NCBI GenBank assembly: GCA_028687335.1
Contig: JAQUAI010000002.1
Coordinates: 62,001-126,000 of the forward strand
Direction of reading: 5' to 3'
Source of the DNA: Gallionella sp.
GTDB lineage: Bacteria > Pseudomonadota > Gammaproteobacteria > Burkholderiales > Gallionellaceae
DNA length: 64,000 nt
Part shown: positions 28,710 through 36,309 of the stretch, piece after piece
Numbering within the stretch: position 1 is the first letter of the stretch
Layout of the letters: every line of letters starts with the position of its first letter
Made by a program: the position numbers and the translations under genes
The notes under the pieces: model-generated
What the model saw: only the letters and a program-made list of their open reading frames with translations
What the model was told of the DNA's origin: nothing
Databases searched by the model: none

Positions 28710-29396
28710 TTAAGCTCGTTTGATGAGTGGTAATACGCCAGTTAGATCAGGAATCACCGCATCCACGTTGAGCGTTTCAACAGGCTCGCCGTGGTTGTAA
28801 CCGTAAGGTACGCAGATGATAGGGCAACCTGCAGCACGTGCCGCTTGTGCATCGCTGAGTGAATCGCCGACCAACAACAGTTGCTCGATAGCACAGCCGA
28901 AGAACTTCGCCGCGTGCAACAAAGGCATGGGGTGTGGCTTCTTCTCTGGCAAGGTGTCACCCGCCAACACGATGTCGAAGTATTTCGCCATGCCGATACC
29001 TTTGAGCAAGGGATGGGTGTAACGCTCGACTTTGTTGGTGATGCAACCCAAACGATAGCCCGCCGCCTTCATCGCATCCAAACCCGCGATCACGTTGGGG
29101 AACGGTTTGCTCTGCAACAACAGCTCGGTGTAATGCTTCTCGAATATAGGTAATGCCTTGTCGAACGCCGCCGCATCCGGCTCGGCATGCATGTCGCCCG
29201 TGAGCGCACGCTTCACTAACCAGTGGATGCCATTCCCGATGTAGCTCATCAGCAAGTCTTGCGACACGGGCGCACGGCCCATGTCGCGCAACATGCGATT
29301 CGCCGATTCCGCCAACTCTGGCGCGGTATGCAAAAGCGTACCGTCCAGATCGATGACGATTGCGGAGATTGGAAGCGGGAAGCTGGCTTGAGTCAT
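28710..29396 (-). CDS. gph: Phosphoglycolate phosphatase
   Basis: A 228-residue HAD-superfamily phosphatase that removes 2-phosphoglycolate formed by DNA repair or by Rubisco oxygenation. Motif I is VIDLDGTLLHTAPEL near residues 14-28, motif II ITNK near 119, and motif III LLVGDSLSDAQAARAAG near 176-192. Located between trpE and the lipoprotein/rpe pair, it matches the rpe-gph-trpE order seen in many proteobacteria. The trp leader begins 3 bases after its stop codon. Confidence 0.93.
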   Translation of the reverse strand: MTQASFPLPISAIVIDLDGTLLHTAPELAESANRMLRDMGRAPVSQDLLMSYIGNGIHWLVKRALTGDMHAEPDAAAFDKALPIFEKHYTELLLQSKPFPNVIAGLDAMKAAGYRLGCITNKVERYTHPLLKGIGMAKYFDIVLAGDTLPEKKPHPMPLLHAAKFFGCAIEQLLLVGDSLSDAQAARAAGCPIICVPYGYNHGEPVETLNVDAVIPDLTGVLPLIKRA

Positions 29397-29400
29397 AAGT

Positions 29401-29820
29401 TTAGTGGCCTGCGGGCTTGTGTTCTTCTGGTGCTACATGCTCTTTGGCTGCGGGAGCATGGTCAGTTTTGTCAGCCGGTTTGGCTTCGCTGGATTTAGGA
29501 GCAGGTTGGGTTGCTGCTGGCACACCGCTTGCTGGAGAATGTTCAGCGGTTACCGTGGCGGCAGCCTTTTTCGCACCCATGGTTGGGTCAAGCTTACCTT
29601 CGCGGATGTCTTTGTCCGCACCTTTCCAGCCAGTCAGCACGGAAGTTGGGCTATGAGCCTCATTCTCTTTCATGCAGTCTTCCGGTGTTTTTTGCGAAAC
29701 GCGACAGGCATAACCAACCGCTTCCGCGTCATAAGTTTTTCTATCCGCCTCGCCCGTGATTCGGTCGCAACCGACCAGTGCGAGCATCGCTAACAGCAAT
29801 ACCGAGCCACGGGCGCGCAT
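29401..29820 (-). CDS. Small lipoprotein with Ala/Pro/Lys-rich tail
   Basis: A 139-residue predicted lipoprotein: signal peptide with lipobox LVGC at residues 15-18, a short conserved core (DAEAVGYACRVSQKTPEDCMKEN) with two cysteines that could pair, and a low-complexity C-terminal half rich in Ala, Pro, Lys, Glu and His. No function is recognised. It is 5 bases after rpe and 4 bases before gph, so it is cotranscribed with these sugar-phosphate genes. Confidence 0.75.
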   Translation of the reverse strand: MRARGSVLLLAMLALVGCDRITGEADRKTYDAEAVGYACRVSQKTPEDCMKENEAHSPTSVLTGWKGADKDIREGKLDPTMGAKKAAATVTAEHSPASGVPAATQPAPKSSEAKPADKTDHAPAAKEHVAPEEHKPAGH

Positions 29821-29825
29821 GGTGA

Positions 29826-30512
29826 TTACGCCTTAACTTTGGCCAACTCGGCACGCAATTCGCCGATGATGGTGTTGTAGTGGTTTTTGTCGGCAGCGTT
29901 GTATTTGCCGAACACAGCTGAGCCCGCAACGAAAGTATCTACTCCGGCTTCAGCCACTTCTTTGATGTTCGCTGGGCCAACGCCGCCGTCGATCTCCAGA
30001 CGGCATTTGTAGCCGCCTGCGTCGATCATCTTGCGCACTTGGCGTGCTTTGTCCAATACGTGAGGGATGAACTTCTGGCCGCCGAAGCCTGGGTTAACCG
30101 ACATCAGCAGGACCATGTCCAACTTTGGTAATGTGTATTCCAATATGTCCAAAGGTGTCGCTGGGTTGAATACCAAGCCGGCCTTGCAACCCAACTCTTT
30201 GATGAGGCCGATGGTGCGGTCGATGTGCTCGGAAGCTTCTGGGTGGAAAGTGATGTAGGTCGCGCCTGCTTTTGCGAAGTCAGGGATGATGCGATCCACT
30301 GGTTTCACCATCAAGTGAACGTCGATGTCTGCTGTCACGCCGTGCTTGCGCAAGGCTTCGCAAACCAGAGGGCCGATGGTCAGGTTAGGCACGTAGTGGT
30401 TGTCCATCACGTCGAAGTGCACGATGTCTGCGCCAGAAGCGAGTACGTTGTCGACTTCCTCGCCCAGTTTGGCAAAGTTGGCGGAAAGGATGGATGGGGC
30501 GATTTGGTACAT
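29826..30512 (-). CDS. rpe: Ribulose-phosphate 3-epimerase
   Basis: A 228-residue TIM-barrel metalloenzyme that interconverts ribulose 5-phosphate and xylulose 5-phosphate in the pentose phosphate or Calvin cycle. Key blocks are [34 protein letters not shown] (metal ligands His and Asp), [40 protein letters not shown] and VAGSAVF. A -10 like TAGAAT (30545-30550, minus strand) lies just upstream, giving a likely operon rpe - lipoprotein - gph - (trpL) trpE. Confidence 0.95.
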   Translation of the reverse strand: MYQIAPSILSANFAKLGEEVDNVLASGADIVHFDVMDNHYVPNLTIGPLVCEALRKHGVTADIDVHLMVKPVDRIIPDFAKAGATYITFHPEASEHIDRTIGLIKELGCKAGLVFNPATPLDILEYTLPKLDMVLLMSVNPGFGGQKFIPHVLDKARQVRKMIDAGGYKCRLEIDGGVGPANIKEVAEAGVDTFVAGSAVFGKYNAADKNHYNTIIGELRAELAKVKA

Positions 30513-30665
30513 GGGCAGGCTCCAGTTTGTTTAAATAAGCCGCAATTCTAACCCAATACGCTTGAACTGCGCAGCGACTGGGCTGGAGTGTCACTTGAGT
30601 TTGCAGGGCTTTCATAGAATGTAAAAAAAAGTATCCTTGATGCAAGAGGGGGTGATCCCCGCGCG

Positions 30666-30678
30666 TAGAATCGCGACC
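30666..30678 (+). promoter_or_regulatory. Predicted -10 upstream of the response regulator
   Basis: TAGAAT at 30666-30671 followed by C and GCGACC, 43 bases before the start of the response regulator at 30714. The intervening 30513-30713 region also has a GGGGTGATCCCC inverted repeat at about 30649-30660, which could be an operator overlapping the promoter. Confidence 0.4.
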
Positions 30679-30713
30679 GATTTTACATTTTGATTTTTTG
30701 AGGGTTTGCGTAA

Positions 30714-31412
30714 ATGCGTATAGCTTTGTTGGAAGATACTGAAACGGATGCGGCGCGGGTCAAGGACTGTCTGGCGACGACAGGACATTCTTGTCATCAC
30801 TATAACAATGGCAAACGTTTGATTTCAGCGTTGATGCATGAAAGTTTTGATGTGTTGATTCTGGATTGGAATGTGCCCGGTATGGATGGCAGCGAAGTGT
30901 TGCAATGGGTGCGTAACAATCTGCCTAATCCGCCGCCGGTTTTATTTGTCAGTGCGCGCGACAATGAAATGGATACTGTTGAAGCGCTGGTTAACGGCGC
31001 GGACGATTATCTGATCAAGCCCGTGCGTTGTGCGGAGTTGCTGGCGCGTATCAATACTTGCGTGCGCCGTGTATACAAGGCTGAGGCGGTAACCACACCA
31101 GTGGAATACGGGGAATGGGCATTCCAGCCTTCGGTTCGTAGTGCAAGTTTTCGTAACGAGGCGCTGGATTTAACCGGTAAAGAGTTTGAGCTGGCGCAGT
31201 TTTTGTTCCGTAATGTTGGCCGCTTGTTATCGCGTGGCCATATCTTGGAATGTGTCTGGGGCTTGGGAAAAGAAGTGCCTACGCGTACACTGGACACTCA
31301 TATCAGCCGCGTCCGGCTGAAGTGCAAGCTGTTCCCGGAGCACGGTCTCCGATTGGTTTCCATTTACGGATATGGTTATCGTTTGGAGCAGGCTACACCT
31401 TTAAGTCAATAA
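30714..31412 (+). CDS. OmpR/PhoB-family response regulator
   Basis: A 232-residue two-domain regulator. The receiver has the acidic pocket LLEDTETD at residues 4-11, the phospho-acceptor in LILDWNVPGMDG near residue 52, and KPVRCAELLARI near residue 102. The C-terminal winged helix (about residues 130-228) has LTGKEFELAQFLFRNVGRLLSRGHILECVWG and RTLDTHISRVRLK. It is followed after 15 bases by a very short ORF and then a CHASE2 histidine kinase, which is its likely partner. Confidence 0.92.
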   Translation: MRIALLEDTETDAARVKDCLATTGHSCHHYNNGKRLISALMHESFDVLILDWNVPGMDGSEVLQWVRNNLPNPPPVLFVSARDNEMDTVEALVNGADDYLIKPVRCAELLARINTCVRRVYKAEAVTTPVEYGEWAFQPSVRSASFRNEALDLTGKEFELAQFLFRNVGRLLSRGHILECVWGLGKEVPTRTLDTHISRVRLKCKLFPEHGLRLVSIYGYGYRLEQATPLSQ

Positions 31413-31427
31413 ACATCGGGGAGCGCA

Positions 31428-31562
31428 ATGAAGTTGGCCGTTACATTTCTCATTTTAGAAGTCGGTTTTGAGAGGTACGGTCAAACGGCTGAACAGGCGC
31501 GCCCCGATCGTTTCGCACATCGTACTCAATGCGGTGACTTTTCGCTTTCATCTCCCACTTAA
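31428..31562 (+). CDS. Short ORF between response regulator and histidine kinase
   Basis: A 44-codon ORF (begins MKLAVTFLIL, ends SLSSPT) with an excellent GGGGAG ribosome binding site 4 bases before its ATG. It fills the gap exactly: 15 bases after the regulator stop and 8 bases before the kinase ATG. The first ten residues are hydrophobic; the rest is polar with one Cys. No family is recognised. It may be a real small protein or a translated leader that couples kinase synthesis to the regulator. Coding status is unproven. Confidence 0.35.
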   Translation: MKLAVTFLILEVGFERYGQTAEQARPDRFAHRTQCGDFSLSSPT

Positions 31563-31570
31563 GCAAGATA

Positions 31571-33907
31571 ATGCCAGGCCGCCGCCGCTTTTTTCGACAA
31601 TCCTACGGCCGTAGCGTATTTATCGAATGGCTGCTGCTGCTGGCCGTTTTATTGCTACTCACCGCGACAGCAAGTGCGCTACGTTGGCTGGAGCGGTTTG
31701 ATAACACTATGTACGATGCGGGTCTCGCGCTATGGTCTCGGGTGCCGACCGAGCAAGTGGTGATCATTGCCATTGACGATGAGAGCCTTCAGCAAATCGG
31801 ACGCTGGCCGTGGCGCAGAGTGGTGCATGCCGCAATCCTGAATAAATTGACGGAAGCCAATGTCGGAGCGGTTGGCATGGATGTCATTTTTGCCGAGCCG
31901 GATCAGGACGAGCAGATGGGCGATGTATTGCTGGCCGAAGCGATGCAACGCAACGGTAAGGTGGTGTTGCCTGTATTTTCCACTACTCTGGCGGGGAAAG
32001 TGCAGGAGGTTCCGCCGCTTCCCTTGTTTGTTCAGGCGGCTGCCGGAGTGGGACAAATTCACGGAGAGTTGGATCAAGATGGGGTATTGCGCAGCATCTA
32101 TCTGAAAGAAGGTAGCACGGCTGCGAACAAGCTTCATTTTGCACCGACATTACTAAGCGTTGCGCGAGGCAGTCAGTTGGCTTTGCCGGGCGCACGTCTA
32201 CAAAGCGATCCTGCAGCGGGGTGGCAGCGGGACTATCAGTTTCAAATTCCCTACGTTGGCGCACCGGGAACCTTTCGGCAAATTTCTGTTATTTCATTGT
32301 TGCGCGGTGACGTGCCTAAGCATTTCTTGCGGGGCAAGATAGTGCTGGTTGGTGCGACTGCAACGGGCATGGGTGATTTGTATCCCACTCCGGTATCGGG
32401 CAAGTCGCAAGCGATGGCAGGGGTGGAAATTCACGCCAATATTATTGATGCCCTGATCAATCATATTGACGTGCGATTTTCCGCCAGTGGGATGCAGTTG
32501 GCATATGCCGTCTTACCTTGGTTTTTGGCAATGATTTCATTTTTGTATTTCGGTCCGCGCCAGGCATTGGCAATGACGGCAGGTTTGGGCTTGAGTGTAA
32601 TGCTGATGTCGGTACTGTGTTTGCGCTTCGGGCAGATATGGTTGTCGCCTTCAGCAGCGCTAATGGGGCTGGCACTGTGTTATCCCCTGTGGAGTTGGCG
32701 GCGTTTGGAAGCCAGTATGGGATTCATGCGTGGAGAGGTGTTTGCGCTTAACCGCGAGGCATCGCGTCTGCCCGGCGTGTTGCCCGAGGTTTCGGCTGAG
32801 TCTAATATGACAATGGTTGATCCGGTTGCGGCTCAGATCATAGAAGTGCATGAAGCAACCGAGCGCATGGAAAGCTGGCGGCATTTCGTCGAGGATGTAT
32901 TGCGCAATCAATCTGACGGCTTATTGATGGTGGACGGACAAGGCCGAATTTTATTGGCTAATCCGAACGCCGCAGCATTCTTGGGTTACGGTGCGACAGC
33001 TGCATTGCGTAGTAAGCCGCTAGATGAAACTTTGGCACGATTCCCTTGCGCACAGACGGGTGGCTGGGCGAGCATGATCCAGCAGGCACAGGGTGATTAT
33101 GTGGTGCAGGCCGAGACACATACCAAACAGGGGCAGGATTTGTTGGTGAGCATCATCGCCACGCGCAGTGAACTTAACCGTCCGGTGGGGTGGGTGATTA
33201 ATCTTACTGACATTAGTCGCTTGAAAGACTCCGAACGTCAGCGTCAACAAATGCTCGACTTTTTGTCGCATGACATGCGTGCGCCGCAGGCATCTATTCT
33301 TGCGCTGTTGCAGTCGGAAAATGAGCGCCCCAGCGAGTCGCATGGTGCATTGCATGAAAAAATCGCGGCCAACGCACAACGCACACTGCATTTGGCTAAC
33401 CAGTTCATGCAGCTGTCCCGCGCGGAAAACTTGCGCGCCGAACAGTTGGAAGAATTGGACTTGGTGACGTTAATGCACGACGCAATTGATGAAGTATGGC
33501 CGCAGGCCGAGGCGGCACGCATTAAGATACAACGCGACTTTTTGCTGAGTGATGCGACTGTGTCGGGTGAGCCGCGTTTATTGTTCCGCGCGCTGGTTAA
33601 CTTGCTCAGCAATGCGATTAAGCACAGTCCCGCAGAATCAACAATACGCTGTGTGCTGCGTCGTCAGGGAGAGGACTTTCGGTGCGAGATCATCGATCAT
33701 GGAGAAGGTATTCGCGCGGAGGATTTGCCGCGTATCTTCCAGCGTTTTATTCGTCTCGAAAACGCCAAGCATCATGATGGTGCGGGTTTGGGTTTGGCAC
33801 TGGTGGATATGGTGGCGCGCAAGCATCGGGGGCGCATTGAAGTCGCCAGTAAGCTGGGTAAAGGCAGTCGCTTTAGCCTTTGTTTGCCGATGCAACTAAC
33901 CCAGTAG
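31571..33907 (+). CDS. CHASE2-domain sensor histidine kinase
   Basis: A 778-residue membrane kinase. TM1 (about 18-37) precedes a large periplasmic CHASE2 domain (about 45-295; VVIIAIDDESLQQIGRWPW, GAVGMDVIFAEPD, GKIVLVGATATGMGDLYPTP). Three further hydrophobic helices span about 310-375. A PAS domain (about 435-545), HisKA with LSHDMRAPQ (His near 567) and HATPase_c with NLLSNAIKHS and GAGLGLALV motifs follow. CHASE2 ligands are unknown. It follows the response regulator and the small ORF, so a dedicated two-component pair is likely. Its end overlaps the convergent TSUP gene by 12 bases. Confidence 0.92.
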   Translation: MPGRRRFFRQSYGRSVFIEWLLLLAVLLLLTATASALRWLERFDNTMYDAGLALWSRVPTEQVVIIAIDDESLQQIGRWPWRRVVHAAILNKLTEANVGAVGMDVIFAEPDQDEQMGDVLLAEAMQRNGKVVLPVFSTTLAGKVQEVPPLPLFVQAAAGVGQIHGELDQDGVLRSIYLKEGSTAANKLHFAPTLLSVARGSQLALPGARLQSDPAAGWQRDYQFQIPYVGAPGTFRQISVISLLRGDVPKHFLRGKIVLVGATATGMGDLYPTPVSGKSQAMAGVEIHANIIDALINHIDVRFSASGMQLAYAVLPWFLAMISFLYFGPRQALAMTAGLGLSVMLMSVLCLRFGQIWLSPSAALMGLALCYPLWSWRRLEASMGFMRGEVFALNREASRLPGVLPEVSAESNMTMVDPVAAQIIEVHEATERMESWRHFVEDVLRNQSDGLLMVDGQGRILLANPNAAAFLGYGATAALRSKPLDETLARFPCAQTGGWASMIQQAQGDYVVQAETHTKQGQDLLVSIIATRSELNRPVGWVINLTDISRLKDSERQRQQMLDFLSHDMRAPQASILALLQSENERPSESHGALHEKIAANAQRTLHLANQFMQLSRAENLRAEQLEELDLVTLMHDAIDEVWPQAEAARIKIQRDFLLSDATVSGEPRLLFRALVNLLSNAIKHSPAESTIRCVLRRQGEDFRCEIIDHGEGIRAEDLPRIFQRFIRLENAKHHDGAGLGLALVDMVARKHRGRIEVASKLGKGSRFSLCLPMQLTQ

Positions 33908-34693
33908 CATTTTTGTTGCGATTCCAATAAGCAGGAGCGCGAACATCTTGCGCAGCCCGCCCACTTTCATGCGGTGAGCCACCTGAGCACCGAGCGGTGC
34001 GGTTACGATGCTGGCGGTAACTACCCATAATAAAGCGGGCAGATAAACGTAGCCTAAATGGGCTGATGTTAGCGCAACCTCATTCCAGCCGATAACGACA
34101 TAACCCAGTGTGCCGCCGCACGCAACGGGAAAGCCGATTGCTGCCGATGTGCCAATTGCTGTGCGAATAGGCACATTGCACCAGATCAGAAATGGCGTAA
34201 CGATAGTTCCCCCACCCACAGAAACTAGGCTGCTCAACCAACCGGTAAACATTCCGGTAAGCGTCATCCCTGCTGCGCCGGGTAATTGACGCGATGCATG
34301 GGGGCGTTTGTCGAGCAATATCTGGGCGGCGGCAAAATACACGAATAGGGCAAAAAAGATCACTAATCCGCGCGACGAGATCAGGGCGGCAGACGTTGCG
34401 CCCAGCGCGGTTCCCAGCAAAATTCCCGGCGTAATCGAACGCACTACAGACCAATTTACCGCGCCATGCTGGTGATGCTTGCGCAGACTGGCCAGTGAGG
34501 TAAACAGAATAATCGCCATCGAAGTGCCCAGCGCCATATGCATGCTGTTGTCCGGCGCAAAGCCCTGCCAAGCAAATAACATCAGCAAAACCGGTACCAG
34601 CACAGTGCCGCCGCCAACTCCGAATAGTCCCGCCAAAAACCCCGCAACCGTGCCCAGCGCGAGATAGGCGAGCACCCATTCGGTTGCGATCAT
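33896..34693 (-). CDS. Sulfite exporter TauE/SafE (TSUP) family permease
   Basis: A 265-residue membrane protein with about eight hydrophobic segments and the two internal TSUP repeats, marked by GLFGVGGGTVLVPVLL near residue 22 and SLVSVGGGTIVTPFLI near residue 160. The family exports or imports small organosulfur or sulfite anions; the substrate here is unknown. Its ATG overlaps the stop of the EVE gene by 4 bases. Confidence 0.88.
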   Translation of the reverse strand: MIATEWVLAYLALGTVAGFLAGLFGVGGGTVLVPVLLMLFAWQGFAPDNSMHMALGTSMAIILFTSLASLRKHHQHGAVNWSVVRSITPGILLGTALGATSAALISSRGLVIFFALFVYFAAAQILLDKRPHASRQLPGAAGMTLTGMFTGWLSSLVSVGGGTIVTPFLIWCNVPIRTAIGTSAAIGFPVACGGTLGYVVIGWNEVALTSAHLGYVYLPALLWVVTASIVTAPLGAQVAHRMKVGGLRKMFALLLIGIATKMLLG

Positions 34694-35151
34694 TTAATAA
34701 GGTGTTCCGTGATGAATTCCCACTCGGACGGATCTAGCGGTGTAATGGAGAGGCGATTGCCACGTTGCAAGGTGCGCATCCGCTCCAGTTCGGGATGGTG
34801 GCGTAATTCATCAAGGGAAATAAGTGCAATTTTTTTGATCAACTTCACATCCACGTTGAACCAGCGTGGTGTTTCTTGTGTTGCCTTAGGGTCGAAATAT
34901 TTGTTGTTTTGGTCGAACTGGGTCGCATCTGGGTATGCCGTGCTACTGACTTGAGCGATGCCCGCGATGCCAGGCTCTTTGCAGTTGGAGTGATAAAACA
35001 GCACGCCGTCGCCGACACGCATTTGGTCGCGCATGAAATTGCGCGCCTGATAGTTGCGTACACCGTACCAAGCCACCGACTGATCGGGAAGCTTGGACAG
35101 ATCGTCAATGCTGACATCAGAAGGTTCAGATTTCATTAACCAATAGCGCAT
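34690..35151 (-). CDS. EVE domain-containing protein
   Basis: A 153-residue EVE (PUA-like) protein that probably recognises modified bases. Typical blocks are MRYWLMKSEPSDVSIDDL at the start, WYGVRNYQARNFMRDQMRVGDGVLFYHSN near residues 28-55, and FNVDVKLIKKIALISLDELR. The ATG at 35151 is chosen because the conserved RYWLMKSEP motif starts there. It lies just downstream of 6S RNA and zapA and is coupled to the TSUP gene. Confidence 0.92.
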   Translation of the reverse strand: MRYWLMKSEPSDVSIDDLSKLPDQSVAWYGVRNYQARNFMRDQMRVGDGVLFYHSNCKEPGIAGIAQVSSTAYPDATQFDQNNKYFDPKATQETPRWFNVDVKLIKKIALISLDELRHHPELERMRTLQRGNRLSITPLDPSEWEFITEHLIK

Positions 35152-35172
35152 TGTTACCCCGAAGCGTACCCG

Positions 35173-35201
35173 CAAAAGAAAAGTGCGGCTTGCGCCGCAC
35201 T
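35173..35201 (-). terminator. Rho-independent terminator of the 6S RNA unit
   Basis: On the minus strand AGTGCGGC, loop GCAA, GCCGCACT, then TTTTCTTTT. It closes the zapB-zapA-6S RNA unit before the EVE gene. Confidence 0.85.
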
Positions 35202-35211
35202 CCCCGAATAA

Positions 35212-35391
35212 AGCCCCCCGCCTGTGCCGCTCTGGTTCTGCATCTTGAACCTAGGGTTCAAGTGGGCTGCGCTCCGGCCGCATCAGGTACATCCGCGAGG
35301 GACGCGCACAACAGCGACTTAATGGATTGCAACCTTACGCATCGCGTATTGGTTCTAAGAATATAAGAACCTCACGAACACCGCAGGGGAC
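35212..35391 (-). ncRNA. ssrS: 6S RNA
   Basis: The roughly 180-base stretch directly after zapA has the 6S RNA layout: a 5' segment CCCTGCGGTGTTCGTG, an extended helix, the near-3' hairpin CTTGAACCCTAGGTTCAAG (shared with E. coli 6S RNA), and the 3' segment GAGCGGCACAGGCGGGG. The gene lies downstream of zapA on the same strand as in E. coli. 6S RNA mimics an open promoter and sequesters sigma-70 RNA polymerase in stationary phase. Ends are approximate to within about ten bases. Confidence 0.85.
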
Positions 35392-35397
35392 AACCGT

Positions 35398-35709
35398 TTA
35401 GAACAGATCATCCTGTTCTGCCAGCGTTTGATCTACCGCCGACTCCATGGCCGATATTCTACGCTTCAAATCAGCCAGATCAAAGCCTCGGCCGACCTTG
35501 GTTGAAAGTAATTCATGGGCAATGTTGAGTGCCGCCATGATAGCGATGCGCTCGACATTGGCGATCTTGCCCGAATCCCGAATTTCGCGCATTTTCTTAT
35601 CCAGATAAGCCGCCGAGTCAAGCAACGCACCCCGTTCTTCTTCCGGGCAGGCCACGCGCAGATCGCGATCCAGAATTTTAATATCCAGTGTTTTTGTAGG
35701 GGTGCTCAT
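35398..35709 (-). CDS. zapA: Cell division protein ZapA
   Basis: A 103-residue FtsZ-ring stabiliser. Visible family features are LDIKILDRDLRVACPEEERGALLDSAAYLDKKM, then AIMAALNIAHELL near the middle and a C-terminal coiled coil (LKRRISAMESAVDQTLAEQ). It overlaps the ZapB-like gene by 4 bases and precedes 6S RNA. Confidence 0.95.
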   Translation of the reverse strand: MSTPTKTLDIKILDRDLRVACPEEERGALLDSAAYLDKKMREIRDSGKIANVERIAIMAALNIAHELLSTKVGRGFDLADLKRRISAMESAVDQTLAEQDDLF

Positions 35710-35906
35710 GCTTGATCTTCGGGCAGGCTGGCAAGTAATTTTTTCAGGCGTTCCTGAGCGCTATCCATCTTGTCGCCGCAGAGGCGGTTATCGCTGAGTG
35801 CGTGCGCCAACTCTTGCCGCAGCCGTTGATTTTCCGCGCGCAACTTGCCGCTGAACTGAATCAGTTGCGTGAGTTTGTGTTCCAGAGCATTCAATTCGCT
35901 ATCCAT
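35706..35906 (-). CDS. zapB: ZapB-like coiled-coil protein (TIGR02449 type)
   Basis: A 66-residue protein predicted to be almost entirely coiled coil (MDSELNALEHKLTQLIQFS, RAENQRLRQELAHAL). It lies 5' of zapA with a 4-base overlap, as in many Betaproteobacteria, and probably bridges ZapA at the division ring. The ATG at 35906 is preferred over a TTG twelve codons upstream because the coiled-coil pattern begins there. The symbol is by analogy. Confidence 0.75.
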   Translation of the reverse strand: MDSELNALEHKLTQLIQFSGKLRAENQRLRQELAHALSDNRLCGDKMDSAQERLKKLLASLPEDQA

Positions 35907-35983
35907 GAGGTGAATATAGTTGCAAAGATGTTGAGTCGTCAAACGGTAAGCGAGGGTATTTCATGAATTTATTGATTGCGTGA

Positions 35984-35996
35984 TAAAGTGCGCGCC
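35984..35996 (+). promoter_or_regulatory. Predicted -10 of the cobalamin-controlled btuB transcript
   Basis: TAAAGT followed by G and CGCGCC at 35984-35996 ends a few bases before the riboswitch. Same alignment as other promoters of the window; no -35 recognised. Confidence 0.35.
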
Positions 35997-36001
35997 ACTT
36001 C

Positions 36002-36170
36002 AAGGTGCCGTGTGGCGAGTGTCATACGGTTAAACGGGAAACAGGTGCGAAAGTTTCAATGCCTGTGCTGCCCCCGCAACGGTAAGTGAGTGTGGGTTTG
36101 TCGAAATGCCACTGTGAGCAATCATGGGAAGGCGACAAATCAAAACTTATGAGCCCGGATACCGGCCTGG
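36002..36170 (+). promoter_or_regulatory. Cobalamin (B12) riboswitch
   Basis: The leader of btuB carries the cobalamin aptamer in order: AAGGTGCC at the 5' end, GGGAAACAGGTGCGAA, GCCTGTGCTGCCCCCGCAAC, ATGCCACTG near 36106, GGAAGGCGACAAA near 36127, and the B12 box AGCCCGGATACCGGCC near 36152-36167. When adenosylcobalamin is plentiful it should repress btuB. The 140 bases between the aptamer and the ATG contain the expression platform. Confidence 0.93.
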
Positions 36171-36309
36171 AAGTATTGGTTCGGGAAATGCTGCGGGAGG
36201 CGCATGGACGGTATCTTCGCGGTTTTCGCCGCCGTCTGCCTTGTGTGGTATTTCCTGTGTTTATAACGTTCCAACGGGGACGCTTGGAACTTACTTGGAA
36301 ATATCTAAA

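Noticed and set aside
36124-36309. In-frame upstream extension of btuB through the riboswitch
   Set aside because: The signal peptide begins at 36310, and the upstream region is the aptamer and expression platform.
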